Source of the DNA: an uncultured Pelagibacteraceae bacterium
GTDB lineage: Bacteria; Pseudomonadota; Alphaproteobacteria; Pelagibacterales; Pelagibacteraceae
Reading direction: 5' to 3'
Assembly: GCA_902606445.1 (NCBI GenBank)
Contig: CACLGJ010000008.1
Coordinates: 1 to 41,749, forward strand
DNA: 41,749 nt
Numbering within the stretch: the stretch's first letter is position 1; every line of letters begins with the position of its first letter. The notes beneath the pieces are model-generated. The model ran no database searches. It was not told where the DNA came from and worked only from the letters and a program-made list of their open reading frames with translations. A program made the position numbers and the translations under genes. Positions 1 through 7,729 of this stretch are shown here, one piece after another.

Positions 1-2
1 CA

Positions 3-488
3 GTTATTTCTACTAGTCAAAGAACTGGAATGAAACCTTTTGCTCAAAAGATATTAGTGTGTGAGCTTTCAAAACATGAAATTGATGGTGACTATAAAGG
101 TCGAAGTACTGAGTTCAAAAAAAACTATCCAATTTTTGATTTCCCAAAATTTATTGCCTTAAAATTAAAAGCTAACGGAGATGGTGAGTTTGTTAGTATG
201 AAATGGAAAAATAATTGGATTAAAAATGAAGAGATATTTGTAAATCCTTATTTTAATTATCCATACACAAAAAAATTTATTTTTGGCTCAAAAGACAAGC
301 GTTACAAAGAATTTCGTAAATTTATACCTAGTGCTGTTAATTTGGATATTGATGGAAAAAGCCACAATCCGTTTCCTGAATATATTAATTTTAAAATTAT
401 AAATAATGAAAAATTATTTATTGATTATTTTTCAGTAAGTTCAACGATATATAATTGTGTTATAACAGAAAAACCTATTTTAGAATAA
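3..488 (+). CDS. Hypothetical protein, probably cut by the left window edge
   Basis: I do not recognise this protein. The reading frame is open from base 3, so the ATG at base 30 may be internal; no Shine-Dalgarno-like sequence precedes that ATG, which favours an upstream start. From base 30 it encodes 152 residues rich in Lys, Phe, Asn and Tyr, with no signal peptide, membrane segment or obvious catalytic motif, so a soluble protein is likely. It ends 3 nt before the next gene and opens a same-strand run of small genes reaching 2822, next to a tRNA fragment that looks like an attachment scar. Island cargo is therefore plausible. The function is unknown. Confidence 0.6.
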   Translation, partial: VISTSQRTGMKPFAQKILVCELSKHEIDGDYKGRSTEFKKNYPIFDFPKFIALKLKANGDGEFVSMKWKNNWIKNEEIFVNPYFNYPYTKKFIFGSKDKRYKEFRKFIPSAVNLDIDGKSHNPFPEYINFKIINNEKLFIDYFSVSSTIYNCVITEKPILE

Positions 489-491
489 AAG

Positions 492-782
492 ATGACTAAT
501 TATTTTAAAGATGATGATGGGATAATTCACTTTCAATTGTTTATATGCCCTGAATGTGGATGCAAAAATGATAAAATAAGAGGATATGAGTTTTTTGCTA
601 AAGATTTAGAACCATCTGATCCTTGGTCAGAAGAGTTTGAATTTATTAATTGTCCAAAATGCACAAGATCTATACCTGGATCATTAGGTTATCGATATGG
701 TAAGACAAAGACATATGATAAAGCTAAAAAGAAATGGAATGAAAAGTTTAAAAATCTATTTAGAGAGTATTTAGTTAAATGA
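492..782 (+). CDS. Small zinc-ribbon-like hypothetical protein
   Basis: A 96-residue protein with two cysteine knuckles, C19-P-E-C22-G-C24 and C54-P-K-C57, spaced as in zinc-ribbon folds that bind one Zn(II) through four Cys. The C-terminal third (about residues 68-96) is basic and probably helical. I see no signal peptide or membrane segment. The gene starts 3 nt after its neighbour and overlaps the next gene by an ATGA junction, so it belongs to the same small operon. A nucleic-acid or protein contact would fit the fold, but that is inference. No family name is offered. Confidence 0.7.
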   Translation: MTNYFKDDDGIIHFQLFICPECGCKNDKIRGYEFFAKDLEPSDPWSEEFEFINCPKCTRSIPGSLGYRYGKTKTYDKAKKKWNEKFKNLFREYLVK

Positions 783-1414
783 TTAAAACAAAAATGGGTA
801 AAAAATTGAATGCTATGTTAAAAAAAAAATTAAAGCATATTTATAATCTTAAACCAATATTAATTTTTAAAGACGGATGTAAATATTCTGGAATGACAAA
901 AAAGGATCCAAAGAATAGTAATAGATTAATTCCTGAAGGCCTAGGTTATGCAATATGGCCTGACGGTCAATATTATGAAGGACAATATAAAAATGGATTT
1001 TTTCATGGTTGGGGTCAATATACATCACCTAATTCACATATTTTAGCTGGTGTTTGGAAAAATAATTTTATTATAGAAGGTGAAATGCGATGGAAAGATG
1101 GTCGACACTATTTGGGTAAATTTAAAAAAAGTAAATATCATGGAAAAGGAAGTATGAATTATTCGGGTAATTCTTTGTATGTTGGCAATTGGAAAGATAA
1201 CGTAGCAGATGGAAATGGAGAGTTCACAATTTTAAAAAGTAATAAATATGATAAAAAAGGAACAATTCTTAAAGGAAAATTTAAAAAAGACCAAATGCAT
1301 GGAAAGTTTAAAAAAGTTTTTCCAAATGGAAGTATTATGGATTGTATATTTGTAAATGGTGTATGCACAAAAGGAAAATGGAAAAATGATAAGAAATGGA
1401 CACTTTTTGATTAA
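779..1414 (+). CDS. MORN-repeat protein
   Basis: A 211-residue protein with MORN-type repeats, each with the pattern Y-x-G-x-[WF/Y]-K/N-x-x-x-x-G-x-G. The clearest lie at about residues 64-82 (YYEGQYKNGFFHGWGQYT), 109-128 (HYLGKFKKSKYHGKGSMNY) and 132-150 (SLYVGNWKDNVADGNGEFT); degenerate copies lie at about 86-105 and 165-185. The first 30 residues are Lys-rich and without repeats. MORN repeats form extended beta-hairpin arrays used as scaffolds or for lipid and protein contacts; in bacteria their roles are mostly undefined. No signal peptide or catalytic domain is attached. The gene overlaps its upstream neighbour at ATGA, so the two are probably translated together. Confidence 0.8.
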   Translation: MIKTKMGKKLNAMLKKKLKHIYNLKPILIFKDGCKYSGMTKKDPKNSNRLIPEGLGYAIWPDGQYYEGQYKNGFFHGWGQYTSPNSHILAGVWKNNFIIEGEMRWKDGRHYLGKFKKSKYHGKGSMNYSGNSLYVGNWKDNVADGNGEFTILKSNKYDKKGTILKGKFKKDQMHGKFKKVFPNGSIMDCIFVNGVCTKGKWKNDKKWTLFD

Positions 1415-1440
1415 TAACTTTTTTTCATAAAATATAAAAA

Positions 1441-2073
1441 ATGAATAAAATTAATCCAATAATAGATGAAAACATTAAATATGATCTGGACTATATTAAA
1501 AAAAACATTGATTTAAATGAATTTATAAAAAAATTAAAAAGTGATCTTCTTTGGAACGGCCAGTCTGAATTAATTGTTATTGATTATGCCATAAGATGTT
1601 GTCTTAATGATAAAAACAACGATCCGAACATTATTAATTATAAAAAAAACTATAATAATGATCCTGATGCCTTAGAGCAGTTTTTAGCTTTAAATCTTTA
1701 TAATTGTGAAACAGAACATTTTGGAAAAAAAGATCCTTTGTCATCTGAAACTATAATAATGCCCAAAACTTTTTTAGAAACATCAAAAAATTTTTGGAAA
1801 GAAACAGAAATCCTACAAGATCGTGGTGATTTATTAGAAAGAATTAGCTCTAAATTTAAAAAGATAATGCATCGAGAGTATGTGGGTGAACAAGGAAAAG
1901 ATGTAGTTGATAGTCATAGTTTTTATCAATTAACAATTAATCAATCTACTGAGTATTTTTATTTGACAAAAACAGGAGATTATAATCATGTAGTTAAATT
2001 CTGTGACAAATTAAATGAAAAAGAATTTATTAATGAAATTGTACAATTTAAATCACCAAGAGGTTATGTATGA
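1441..2073 (+). CDS. Hypothetical protein
   Basis: A 210-residue, probably soluble protein that I do not recognise. The N-terminal half is predicted helical, charged and Asn/Asp-rich; the C-terminal half contains several aromatic stretches. There is no signal peptide and no obvious metal or nucleotide motif. It begins 26 nt after the MORN gene and its TGA overlaps the next start in an ATGA junction, so it is translationally coupled to the exported protein that follows. Position in the putative island is the only functional clue. Confidence 0.65.
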   Translation: MNKINPIIDENIKYDLDYIKKNIDLNEFIKKLKSDLLWNGQSELIVIDYAIRCCLNDKNNDPNIINYKKNYNNDPDALEQFLALNLYNCETEHFGKKDPLSSETIIMPKTFLETSKNFWKETEILQDRGDLLERISSKFKKIMHREYVGEQGKDVVDSHSFYQLTINQSTEYFYLTKTGDYNHVVKFCDKLNEKEFINEIVQFKSPRGYV

Positions 2074-2513
2074 AAAGTATAATAGTGATAATTTTATTTT
2101 TATTAGCCCCAATTTCACTGGAGGCTGCTTCTAAGACATTTTATGAATGTAATGATCCTAAAATTAAAAATTTTGAAATAATTAATAGTAATCCAATTAA
2201 AGTTAAATTTTTTGGTAATGAAATTATAGGTAAAACTTCAAAACATAATACTGGACAAAAGACTTATGAATGGGGGACAGTTTATCTAAAACAAAAGGTA
2301 CAAATAAGATATTTTTATATTATTGATGAAAATAGGTTAGTTGTCCTACAAATCGATTTAACAGAAAATGAATTAGATAATATCATAAAACAGTCTAAAG
2401 CAGATACCACCGGTGTGGCTTTAGAAAAAACCAAGGCAGAAATTTTCTATTCAAAATATAAGATGAATGATAAGATTAAGAGACTGGGCGAAAGTAAATG
2501 TAAAGAAAAATAA
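2070..2513 (+). CDS. Small exported hypothetical protein
   Basis: A 147-residue protein beginning with a clear Sec signal peptide: a Lys near the start, a hydrophobic core over residues 4-14 and a small-residue cleavage region at about L17-E-A-A20. The mature part of about 127 residues is mixed alpha/beta and has two cysteines, C27 and C144, placed to allow one disulphide in the periplasm. No lipobox is present. The family is not recognised. The ATGA overlap with the upstream gene ties it to the small-gene operon at the left end of the window. Confidence 0.65.
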   Translation: MKSIIVIILFLLAPISLEAASKTFYECNDPKIKNFEIINSNPIKVKFFGNEIIGKTSKHNTGQKTYEWGTVYLKQKVQIRYFYIIDENRLVVLQIDLTENELDNIIKQSKADTTGVALEKTKAEIFYSKYKMNDKIKRLGESKCKEK

Positions 2514-2525
2514 GATGTTATTCGT

Positions 2526-2822
2526 ATGGCGGAAAATAATAAAGATTTAATTAATTTTAACCAAATCTCTTTATTTGGTGCAATCTTAATTTCAATCTTA
2601 ATTTTTATTTTTGAATTTTCGCATATTATAGGCTTAGGTTTAAGTGGTGGGCAAGCATTTGTTTTTGCAATTGGTTATGTGGCTCCACCAACTATTATTG
2701 CTTTAATTTTATCTTTTGTTTTTAATAAATTTAAATTTAATAATCAAAGCTTTAACAAATTTTGGTTTTGGATAATGATAATAACTTTGATTTCCTATAC
2801 TGCTAATTCATTAGTTAGTTAA
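2526..2822 (+). CDS. Small three-helix inner-membrane protein
   Basis: A 98-residue hydrophobic protein with three likely transmembrane helices at about residues 14-34, 43-65 and 78-95, joined by short loops; the second loop is Lys/Asn-rich (about 66-77). No Shine-Dalgarno sequence is evident before the ATG, which lies 12 nt after the previous stop. I do not recognise the family. It is the last gene before the tRNA-Arg fragment and therefore the last gene of the putative island. Confidence 0.6.
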   Translation: MAENNKDLINFNQISLFGAILISILIFIFEFSHIIGLGLSGGQAFVFAIGYVAPPTIIALILSFVFNKFKFNNQSFNKFWFWIMIITLISYTANSLVS

Positions 2823-2863
2823 AAAAAAACTTTAAAATCTTGACGACCATATGACGAAATGAG

Positions 2864-2887
2864 ATCTAAAAATCAATATTTTTAGAT
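2864..2887. repeat. Perfect 10-bp inverted repeat
   Basis: The arms atctaaaaat (2864-2873) and atttttagat (2878-2887) pair perfectly around the 4-nt loop caat. No T-run follows on either strand and the stem is AT-rich, so it is a weak candidate terminator for the small-gene operon. Its position about 40 nt before the tRNA fragment also allows a recombinase-binding role. Both readings are inference. Confidence 0.45.
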
Positions 2888-2930
2888 AGATTAATTATTG
2901 CTATTTCTTATCTTTTGATCTCGCATCAAA

Positions 2931-2975
2931 TTTCTAAACCGAGGGTCGGAGGTTCGAATCCTCCAGGGCGCGCCA
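2931..2975 (+). pseudogene. 3' fragment of tRNA-Arg(TCT); probable attachment site (att)
   Basis: Read on the plus strand, this holds an anticodon loop ttTCTaa (2931-2937), an anticodon-stem 3' strand accga (2938-2942), variable bases gggtc, a perfect T-arm ggagg-TTCGAAT-cctcc (2948-2964), an acceptor 3' strand agggcgc (2965-2971), discriminator G and an encoded CCA (2973-2975). Bases 2926-2930 (tcaaa) cannot form the anticodon stem, and no D-arm or 5' acceptor strand (expected gcgccct) is seen upstream. The tRNA is therefore only a 3' half. Such fragments are the usual remnant when a tyrosine-recombinase element integrates at the anticodon loop and restores the full tRNA at its other end. 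The fragment's orientation places the intact gene and integrase to the left, outside this window. Confidence 0.75.
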
Positions 2976-3084
2976 AAATTAACGTTTTTAACTGTAAAAT
3001 TTTACTTGACTACAATTTAAGAATATTAATTTGATAAATTATTTTTTCTTGAAGACTTTTTTCTTACATGGTTAAATTGTGGAT

Positions 3085-3119
3085 ATTCAAATTAACTTTT
3101 GAATTATTTGTTAACAAAT
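3085..3119. promoter_or_regulatory. Two adjacent inverted repeats in the aapJ leader
   Basis: One hairpin has arms attcaaa (3085-3091) and tttgaat (3098-3104). It is followed at once by the perfect 14-bp palindrome atttgttaacaaat (3106-3119), which ends 23 nt before the aapJ ATG. The second could be a repressor operator or an mRNA structure near the ribosome binding site. No regulator is identified. Confidence 0.4.
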
Positions 3120-3142
3120 AAAAATAACTAAAAGGAAGAATA

Positions 3143-4183
3143 ATGTTTAAATACTTAAAACAATTAACTTCTTTAGTTGCTATGGTTGCTGTGTTGTTTA
3201 CTTTTACAACAGAGACTATGGCTGCTAAAAAATCTAAGACACTTAAAAACACTCAAAAGAAGGGTTTTGTAAGATGTGGAGTATCTCAAGGTCTTCCAGG
3301 ATTTTCTAACGCTGACGCTGCAGGAAATTGGACTGGTGTTGACGTTGATGTATGTAGAGCGGTAGCTGCTGCAGTATTAGGTGATGCAAACAAAGTTAAG
3401 TTTACACCACTAAGTGCTAAAGAAAGATTTACAGCTTTAACTTCTGGTGAGATTGATATCTTATCAAGAAACACAACTTGGACTCTTTCAAGAGATGCTG
3501 ATATCGGACTTACTTTCGTAGGTGTGAACTTTTACGATGGACAAGGTTTCATGGTGAGAAAAAGTTCTGGTATTACTTCAACAAGCCAATTCAAAAATGG
3601 TATCTCAGCTTGTACAAATATTGGTACAACGACTGAGTTAAACATGAGAGACTTCTTTAATTCTAGAGGAATTTCATATGAGCCAGTTGCTTTTGAAAAA
3701 GCTGACGAAGTTGTAGCTGCATATGATGCAGGTAGATGTGATACTTACACTACTGATAAATCTGGTTTAGCTGCTCAAAGAACTAAAATGAAAAACCCTG
3801 ATGAACACATTGTTTTACCAGAAACTATTTCTAAAGAACCTTTAGGACCAGTTGTAAGACAAGGTGATTCAGTATGGGAAGATATCGTAAGATGGTCTTT
3901 GAACACTATGATCGAAGCAGAAGAATATGGTATTACTTCAGCTAATGCGGACTCAATGAAAACTTCAGATAACCCACAAATCAAAAGACTTGTTGGTGCT
4001 GAAGGTGAAATGGGTGCAGCATTCGGTTTAGATAACGAGTGGAACCTAAGAATTATCAAACAGGTTGGAAACTATGGTGAAAGTTATAAGAGAAATATAG
4101 CTGACACTGGTATTTTACCAGACAGAGGTCCAAATGAATTATGGACTAAAGGTGGTATTTTATACGTTCCGCCATCAAGATAA
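3143..4183 (+). CDS. aapJ: General L-amino-acid ABC transporter, periplasmic binding protein
   Basis: The periplasmic substrate-binding component of a polar amino acid uptake system (Aap/Bzt type, SBP_bac_3 family), 346 residues, near the usual 340. A Sec signal peptide covers about residues 1-27, with cleavage near MAA. Family hallmarks follow: the GFVRCGVSQGLPGFS strand with the first cysteine, GNWTGVDVDVCRAVAAAV, LSAKERFTALTSGEIDILSRNTTWT (ligand-binding region) and a second cysteine at SACTNIGTTTEL. A good ribosome binding site precedes the ATG. It heads aapJQMP and is separated from aapQ by a terminator-like hairpin, so it is expected to be made in excess over the membrane parts. Family members bind a broad range of L-amino acids; the exact substrate cannot be read from sequence. 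Confidence 0.95.
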   Translation: MFKYLKQLTSLVAMVAVLFTFTTETMAAKKSKTLKNTQKKGFVRCGVSQGLPGFSNADAAGNWTGVDVDVCRAVAAAVLGDANKVKFTPLSAKERFTALTSGEIDILSRNTTWTLSRDADIGLTFVGVNFYDGQGFMVRKSSGITSTSQFKNGISACTNIGTTTELNMRDFFNSRGISYEPVAFEKADEVVAAYDAGRCDTYTTDKSGLAAQRTKMKNPDEHIVLPETISKEPLGPVVRQGDSVWEDIVRWSLNTMIEAEEYGITSANADSMKTSDNPQIKRLVGAEGEMGAAFGLDNEWNLRIIKQVGNYGESYKRNIADTGILPDRGPNELWTKGGILYVPPSR

Positions 4184-4203
4184 TTTAAGTTATAAATCAT
4201 TTA

Positions 4204-4235
4204 AAAAGGGCTAGATTTTTCTAGCCCTTTTTTTT
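4204..4235 (+). terminator. Rho-independent terminator or attenuator after aapJ
   Basis: An 11-bp stem aaaagggctag / ctagccctttt (4204-4214, 4221-4231) around the loop attttt is followed by a continuous T-run to 4235. It lies between aapJ and aapQ of the same operon, so partial termination or 3'-end protection of the aapJ message is likely. Confidence 0.85.
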
Positions 4236-4259
4236 ATAAACTCATATATTGTCCCCATT

Positions 4260-5411
4260 GTGAATTTTAAACTTAAAGATATAGGACCACAATTAATTAC
4301 AGTTTTAGCTGTTGTTTTGATTTTTGGATTCTTTACATACAATGCTCAAGTCAATATGGAAAATAGAGGTATTGATTTTGGTTATGGATTTTTATCACAA
4401 GAGTCATCATTTGATGTTCAATTTTCTTTAATAGAATATGATGGATCTCATTCTTACTTTAGAGCATATTTAGTTGGTTTATTAAATACTATACTCGTTT
4501 CAGTTATTGGAATTATTCTTGCAACTATACTTGGAGTAATAGTTGGGATAGCAAGATTATCTCCTAATTATTTAATAAATAAATTTGCAGCTTTTTATGT
4601 CGAATTTTTTAGAAATATACCGCTGCTTTTACAAATTTTTTTTTGGTACTTTGCAGCTTTAAGAGCCTTACCACTTCCACAAGATGCAGAGGCAATGTTT
4701 GGAATTTCTTTTTTAACAATAAAGGGTTTATTTGTTCCTGCTTTTATTTGGGAAAATTTTAATATTTTCTTTTACTCAATAGTTGCCGCAATTATTGCAA
4801 TAATTGTCATTCGTATTAACGCAAAAAAATTACAAGAAACTCAAGGTAAACAAACACCAGTTTTATTAATATCAATAGGCTTATTATTGATTTTGCCTCT
4901 TTTAAGTTTTTTAATTGGAGGTGTAAGGCTCTCTTTTGAAGTTCCAGTTTTAAAACAACTTGCAACAACATCATTTATTTATGAAGGTGGTGTAAGTTTG
5001 CCTCCTGAATTAATTGCCTTAGCATTATCTTTATCTCTATATACTGCAACTTTTATAGCAGAATGTGTAAGAGCTGGAATTCAAGGTGTCGGTAAAGGTC
5101 AGAAGGAAGCAGCAGCTTCAATCGGTCTTACACCAAATCAGGTTCTTAAACTTGTAATAATGCCACAAGCTCTTAGAATAATAATACCACCTACAACAAA
5201 CCAGTATCTAAATCTTACTAAGAATTCTTCATTAGCTGCTGCTATAGCTTATCCAGATTTAGTATTAGTTTTTGCAGGAACAGCTTTAATGCAAACTGGT
5301 AAGGCAATTGAGATTGTATCTATTACAATGTTTACCTACTTAACATTAAGTATTTCAATTTCAATATTGATGAATTGGTACAATAAAAAAATAGCTATAC
5401 AGGAAAAATGA
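4260..5411 (+). CDS. aapQ: General L-amino-acid ABC transporter permease
   Basis: An inner-membrane permease of the HisMQ type, 383 residues, with about eight hydrophobic segments, consistent with AapQ/BztB. The binding-protein-dependent transport signature (EAA loop) reads EAAASIGLTPNQVLKLVIMPQALR at about residues 282-305 and would contact the AapP ATPase. The N-terminal half has the typical FVEFFRNIPLLLQIFFWY segment. Translation appears to start at GTG (4260) with no visible Shine-Dalgarno sequence, just downstream of the hairpin after aapJ, which suggests weak translation compared with aapJ. The stop overlaps the aapM start at ATGA. Confidence 0.92.
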   Translation: MNFKLKDIGPQLITVLAVVLIFGFFTYNAQVNMENRGIDFGYGFLSQESSFDVQFSLIEYDGSHSYFRAYLVGLLNTILVSVIGIILATILGVIVGIARLSPNYLINKFAAFYVEFFRNIPLLLQIFFWYFAALRALPLPQDAEAMFGISFLTIKGLFVPAFIWENFNIFFYSIVAAIIAIIVIRINAKKLQETQGKQTPVLLISIGLLLILPLLSFLIGGVRLSFEVPVLKQLATTSFIYEGGVSLPPELIALALSLSLYTATFIAECVRAGIQGVGKGQKEAAASIGLTPNQVLKLVIMPQALRIIIPPTTNQYLNLTKNSSLAAAIAYPDLVLVFAGTALMQTGKAIEIVSITMFTYLTLSISISILMNWYNKKIAIQEK

Positions 5412-6853
5412 TGTCTAAAATTAATTTTTTAAAACCTGATAAGTCTAACCTTTATACTTTTTTATATTTAGGTTCTTTTTTGTTTTTTGTTAGTGTTTTA
5501 GATGTTCTTTTGAACTCTTTTTTTAGTTTAAATCTAACAGGGTTTTTACCTGATTTTTTAAGTTTTTTATTTCCATTAATAATTGGCTTTATTGGGCTTT
5601 ATTTTATAAGGATTGAATTAAGCGGAATTAAGCAACTAGATTTATTAAACAAGCATATTAATACTAATAATTTTAATGCTGTATTATCTTTATTAATTAT
5701 ATTTATAATTCTAAAATCGATCCCACCTATATCAAGTTGGTTTTTTGTTGATGCAAGTTTTGCAGGAGACTCAAAAGATGTTTGTACAGGTTCAGGAGCT
5801 TGTTGGACTTATATAAAAGTTTGGATGAGAAGATTTATGTATGGGATGTATCCAAATGCAGAACAATGGCGAATAAATTTATCATTTATAGCTTTAGCTT
5901 TACTTGGATCAGTTGGATATTTTGCTACTGACAGATTTAAAAAATACTTAACACTTTATTATGTTGTTATTTATCCATTTATAGCATTCCTATTCATCTT
6001 TTTCTTTATCTCAGGTGGTCCAGTATTTTTTGATTTTTCTTATGGAATTATTGCTGCAATTTTATCTATTATTATTGGTTTTTTTATACCTAGTAAATTT
6101 AAGTTTTACTATTTTTTAATTGTTCCTTTTGGTCTTTATATTTTATTGAAATATTTTATTTTTTATGAAGAGTTAATTGAGCTAGGAAAATTAGATGGAT
6201 TAAATTGGGTAGAAACTGGTGCATGGGGAGGATTATCACTTACTTTCATAATTTCTTTTTTCTGTTTAATTTTTTGTTTTCCAATAGGTATGGCTTTTGC
6301 GCTTGGGAGAAGATCTGGATTTCCTTTAATTAGATATATATCAATAGGTTTTATAGAGTTTTGGAGAGGTGTTCCATTGATTACAGTATTATTTATGTCT
6401 GCTGTAATGTTTCCAATGTTTTTACCAGCGGATTTTTTTATAGATAAATTAGTAAGATGTATAATAGCCATATCACTTTTTGAAGCAGCATATGTTGCAG
6501 AAGTTATAAGAGGAGGTTTACAGGCTCTTCCTAGAGGTCAGTATGAAGCAGCAAAATCATTAGGAATGGGATATTGGAAAATGCACATATTTGTAATCTT
6601 ACCACAAGCTTTAAAACTAGTAATTCCAGGAATAGCAAATACGTTTTTAGCGTTAGTCAAAGACACTCCATTAATTTTTGTAGTTGGTTTGTTAGAAATA
6701 GTAGGAATGCTTAATTTAGCTAAAACCAATCCAGAATGGTTAGGATTTGCTATGGAAGGCTATGTATTCGCTGCAATAATTTTCTGGATTATTTGTTATG
6801 CAATGAGTAAATATAGTTATAATTTAGAAGAAAAATACAAAACAGATCGATAA
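5408..6853 (+). CDS. aapM: General L-amino-acid ABC transporter permease, long form
   Basis: The second HisMQ-type permease, partner of AapQ. The conserved transporter core is in the C-terminal half, with GFIEFWRGVPLITVLFM and the EAA loop EAAKSLGMGYWKMHIFVILPQALK at about residues 379-402. At 481 residues it is longer than the roughly 385-435 usual for AapM/BztC; the extra length is an N-terminal region of several hydrophobic segments. A periplasmic-looking loop at about 115-150 contains two Cys (DVCTGSGACW). Two adjacent ATG codons stand at 5408 and 5411, and the gene overlaps aapQ by 4 nt behind an aggaaaaa ribosome binding site. Confidence 0.92.
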   Translation: MMSKINFLKPDKSNLYTFLYLGSFLFFVSVLDVLLNSFFSLNLTGFLPDFLSFLFPLIIGFIGLYFIRIELSGIKQLDLLNKHINTNNFNAVLSLLIIFIILKSIPPISSWFFVDASFAGDSKDVCTGSGACWTYIKVWMRRFMYGMYPNAEQWRINLSFIALALLGSVGYFATDRFKKYLTLYYVVIYPFIAFLFIFFFISGGPVFFDFSYGIIAAILSIIIGFFIPSKFKFYYFLIVPFGLYILLKYFIFYEELIELGKLDGLNWVETGAWGGLSLTFIISFFCLIFCFPIGMAFALGRRSGFPLIRYISIGFIEFWRGVPLITVLFMSAVMFPMFLPADFFIDKLVRCIIAISLFEAAYVAEVIRGGLQALPRGQYEAAKSLGMGYWKMHIFVILPQALKLVIPGIANTFLALVKDTPLIFVVGLLEIVGMLNLAKTNPEWLGFAMEGYVFAAIIFWIICYAMSKYSYNLEEKYKTDR

Positions 6854-6859
6854 ATATTT

Positions 6860-7594
6860 ATGTCAGATAATATAATTCAAATTAATAATATGAATAAATG
6901 GTTTGGGGATTTTCAAGTTTTAAAAGAAATTAATTTAGAAGTTAAACCAAAAGAAAAAATTGTTGTTTGTGGTCCCTCTGGATCTGGTAAATCTACATTA
7001 ATAAGATGTATTAATAGATTAGAAGAACATCAAGAAGGTGACATTATAGTTGATGGCACAACATTAACAGAAGATACAAAAAACATTGAACAAATTAGAG
7101 CAGAAGTTGGAATGGTTTTTCAACAGTTTAATTTGTTTCCACATTTGTCAATCTTGGATAATCTTACTCTTGCTCCAATATGGGTTAAAAAAATGCCAAA
7201 AAAAGATGCTGAAGAATTAGCATTGAAACATTTAGAAAGAGTTCAAATATTAGATCAAGCCCAAAAATATCCAGGTCAACTATCTGGTGGTCAGCAACAA
7301 AGGGTAGCAATAGCTCGAGCGCTCTGTATGGAGCCAAAAATAATGCTTTTTGACGAGCCTACATCTGCATTAGATCCTGAAATGATCAAAGAAGTATTAG
7401 ATGTTATGGTTAATTTAGCAAAACAAGGCATGACAATGATAGTTGTCACTCATGAAATGGGCTTTGCTAAAGAAGTTGCAGATCAAATGATTTTTATGGA
7501 TGAAGGTAAGATTGTAGAAAAAGCTGATACAAAGGAATTTTTTGCAAATCCTAAGAGTGATAGAACCAAGTTATTCCTAAGTCAGATATTGTAA
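6860..7594 (+). CDS. aapP: General L-amino-acid ABC transporter ATP-binding protein
   Basis: The cytoplasmic ATPase that powers the Aap importer, 244 residues, the normal length for polar amino acid ABC ATPases. Walker A is GPSGSGKST (38-46), the Q-loop is [10 protein letters not shown] (about 87-95), the ABC signature is LSGGQQQR (141-148), Walker B plus D-loop is [12 protein letters not shown] (161-172) and the switch His is in [11 protein letters not shown]. It begins 6 nt after aapM and closes the operon. No strong terminator is visible after it; the next gene, an XRE regulator, starts 150 nt later. Confidence 0.96.
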   Translation: MSDNIIQINNMNKWFGDFQVLKEINLEVKPKEKIVVCGPSGSGKSTLIRCINRLEEHQEGDIIVDGTTLTEDTKNIEQIRAEVGMVFQQFNLFPHLSILDNLTLAPIWVKKMPKKDAEELALKHLERVQILDQAQKYPGQLSGGQQQRVAIARALCMEPKIMLFDEPTSALDPEMIKEVLDVMVNLAKQGMTMIVVTHEMGFAKEVADQMIFMDEGKIVEKADTKEFFANPKSDRTKLFLSQIL

Positions 7595-7729
7595 ATTCAA
7601 CAAAATTATTTAATTTATTACTAAATATAATCCTTGACGTAATTATAAGATTTGTGAATTTTCAATAAAAATAAAAAAATTATCTATTGATGTTTTTTAA
7701 AAAAATCTGTTGAATATGAATTTAACAAA

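Larger units (their letters stand above)
2823..3142. other. Intergenic region holding an attachment scar and the aapJ leader
   Basis: This 320-base gap has no convincing gene. It holds a perfect AT-rich inverted repeat (2864-2887), the 3' part of a tRNA-Arg gene (2931-2975), a TTGACT hexamer at 3006-3011 with no good -10 at the right distance, two adjacent inverted repeats (3085-3119) and the ribosome binding site of aapJ (aaggaag, about 8 nt before the ATG). Confidence 0.7.

Noticed and set aside
2526-2975. Group I intron splitting tRNA-Arg at the anticodon loop
   Set aside because: Such introns exist in alphaproteobacterial tRNA-Arg genes, but no tRNA 5' half (gcgccct plus D-arm) is found upstream in the preceding kilobases; protein genes fill that space.
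3006-3040. Standard promoter for aapJ at TTGACT
   Set aside because: No acceptable -10 lies 16-18 nt downstream; the nearest TATAAT-like string is about 21 nt away, so I did not call it.
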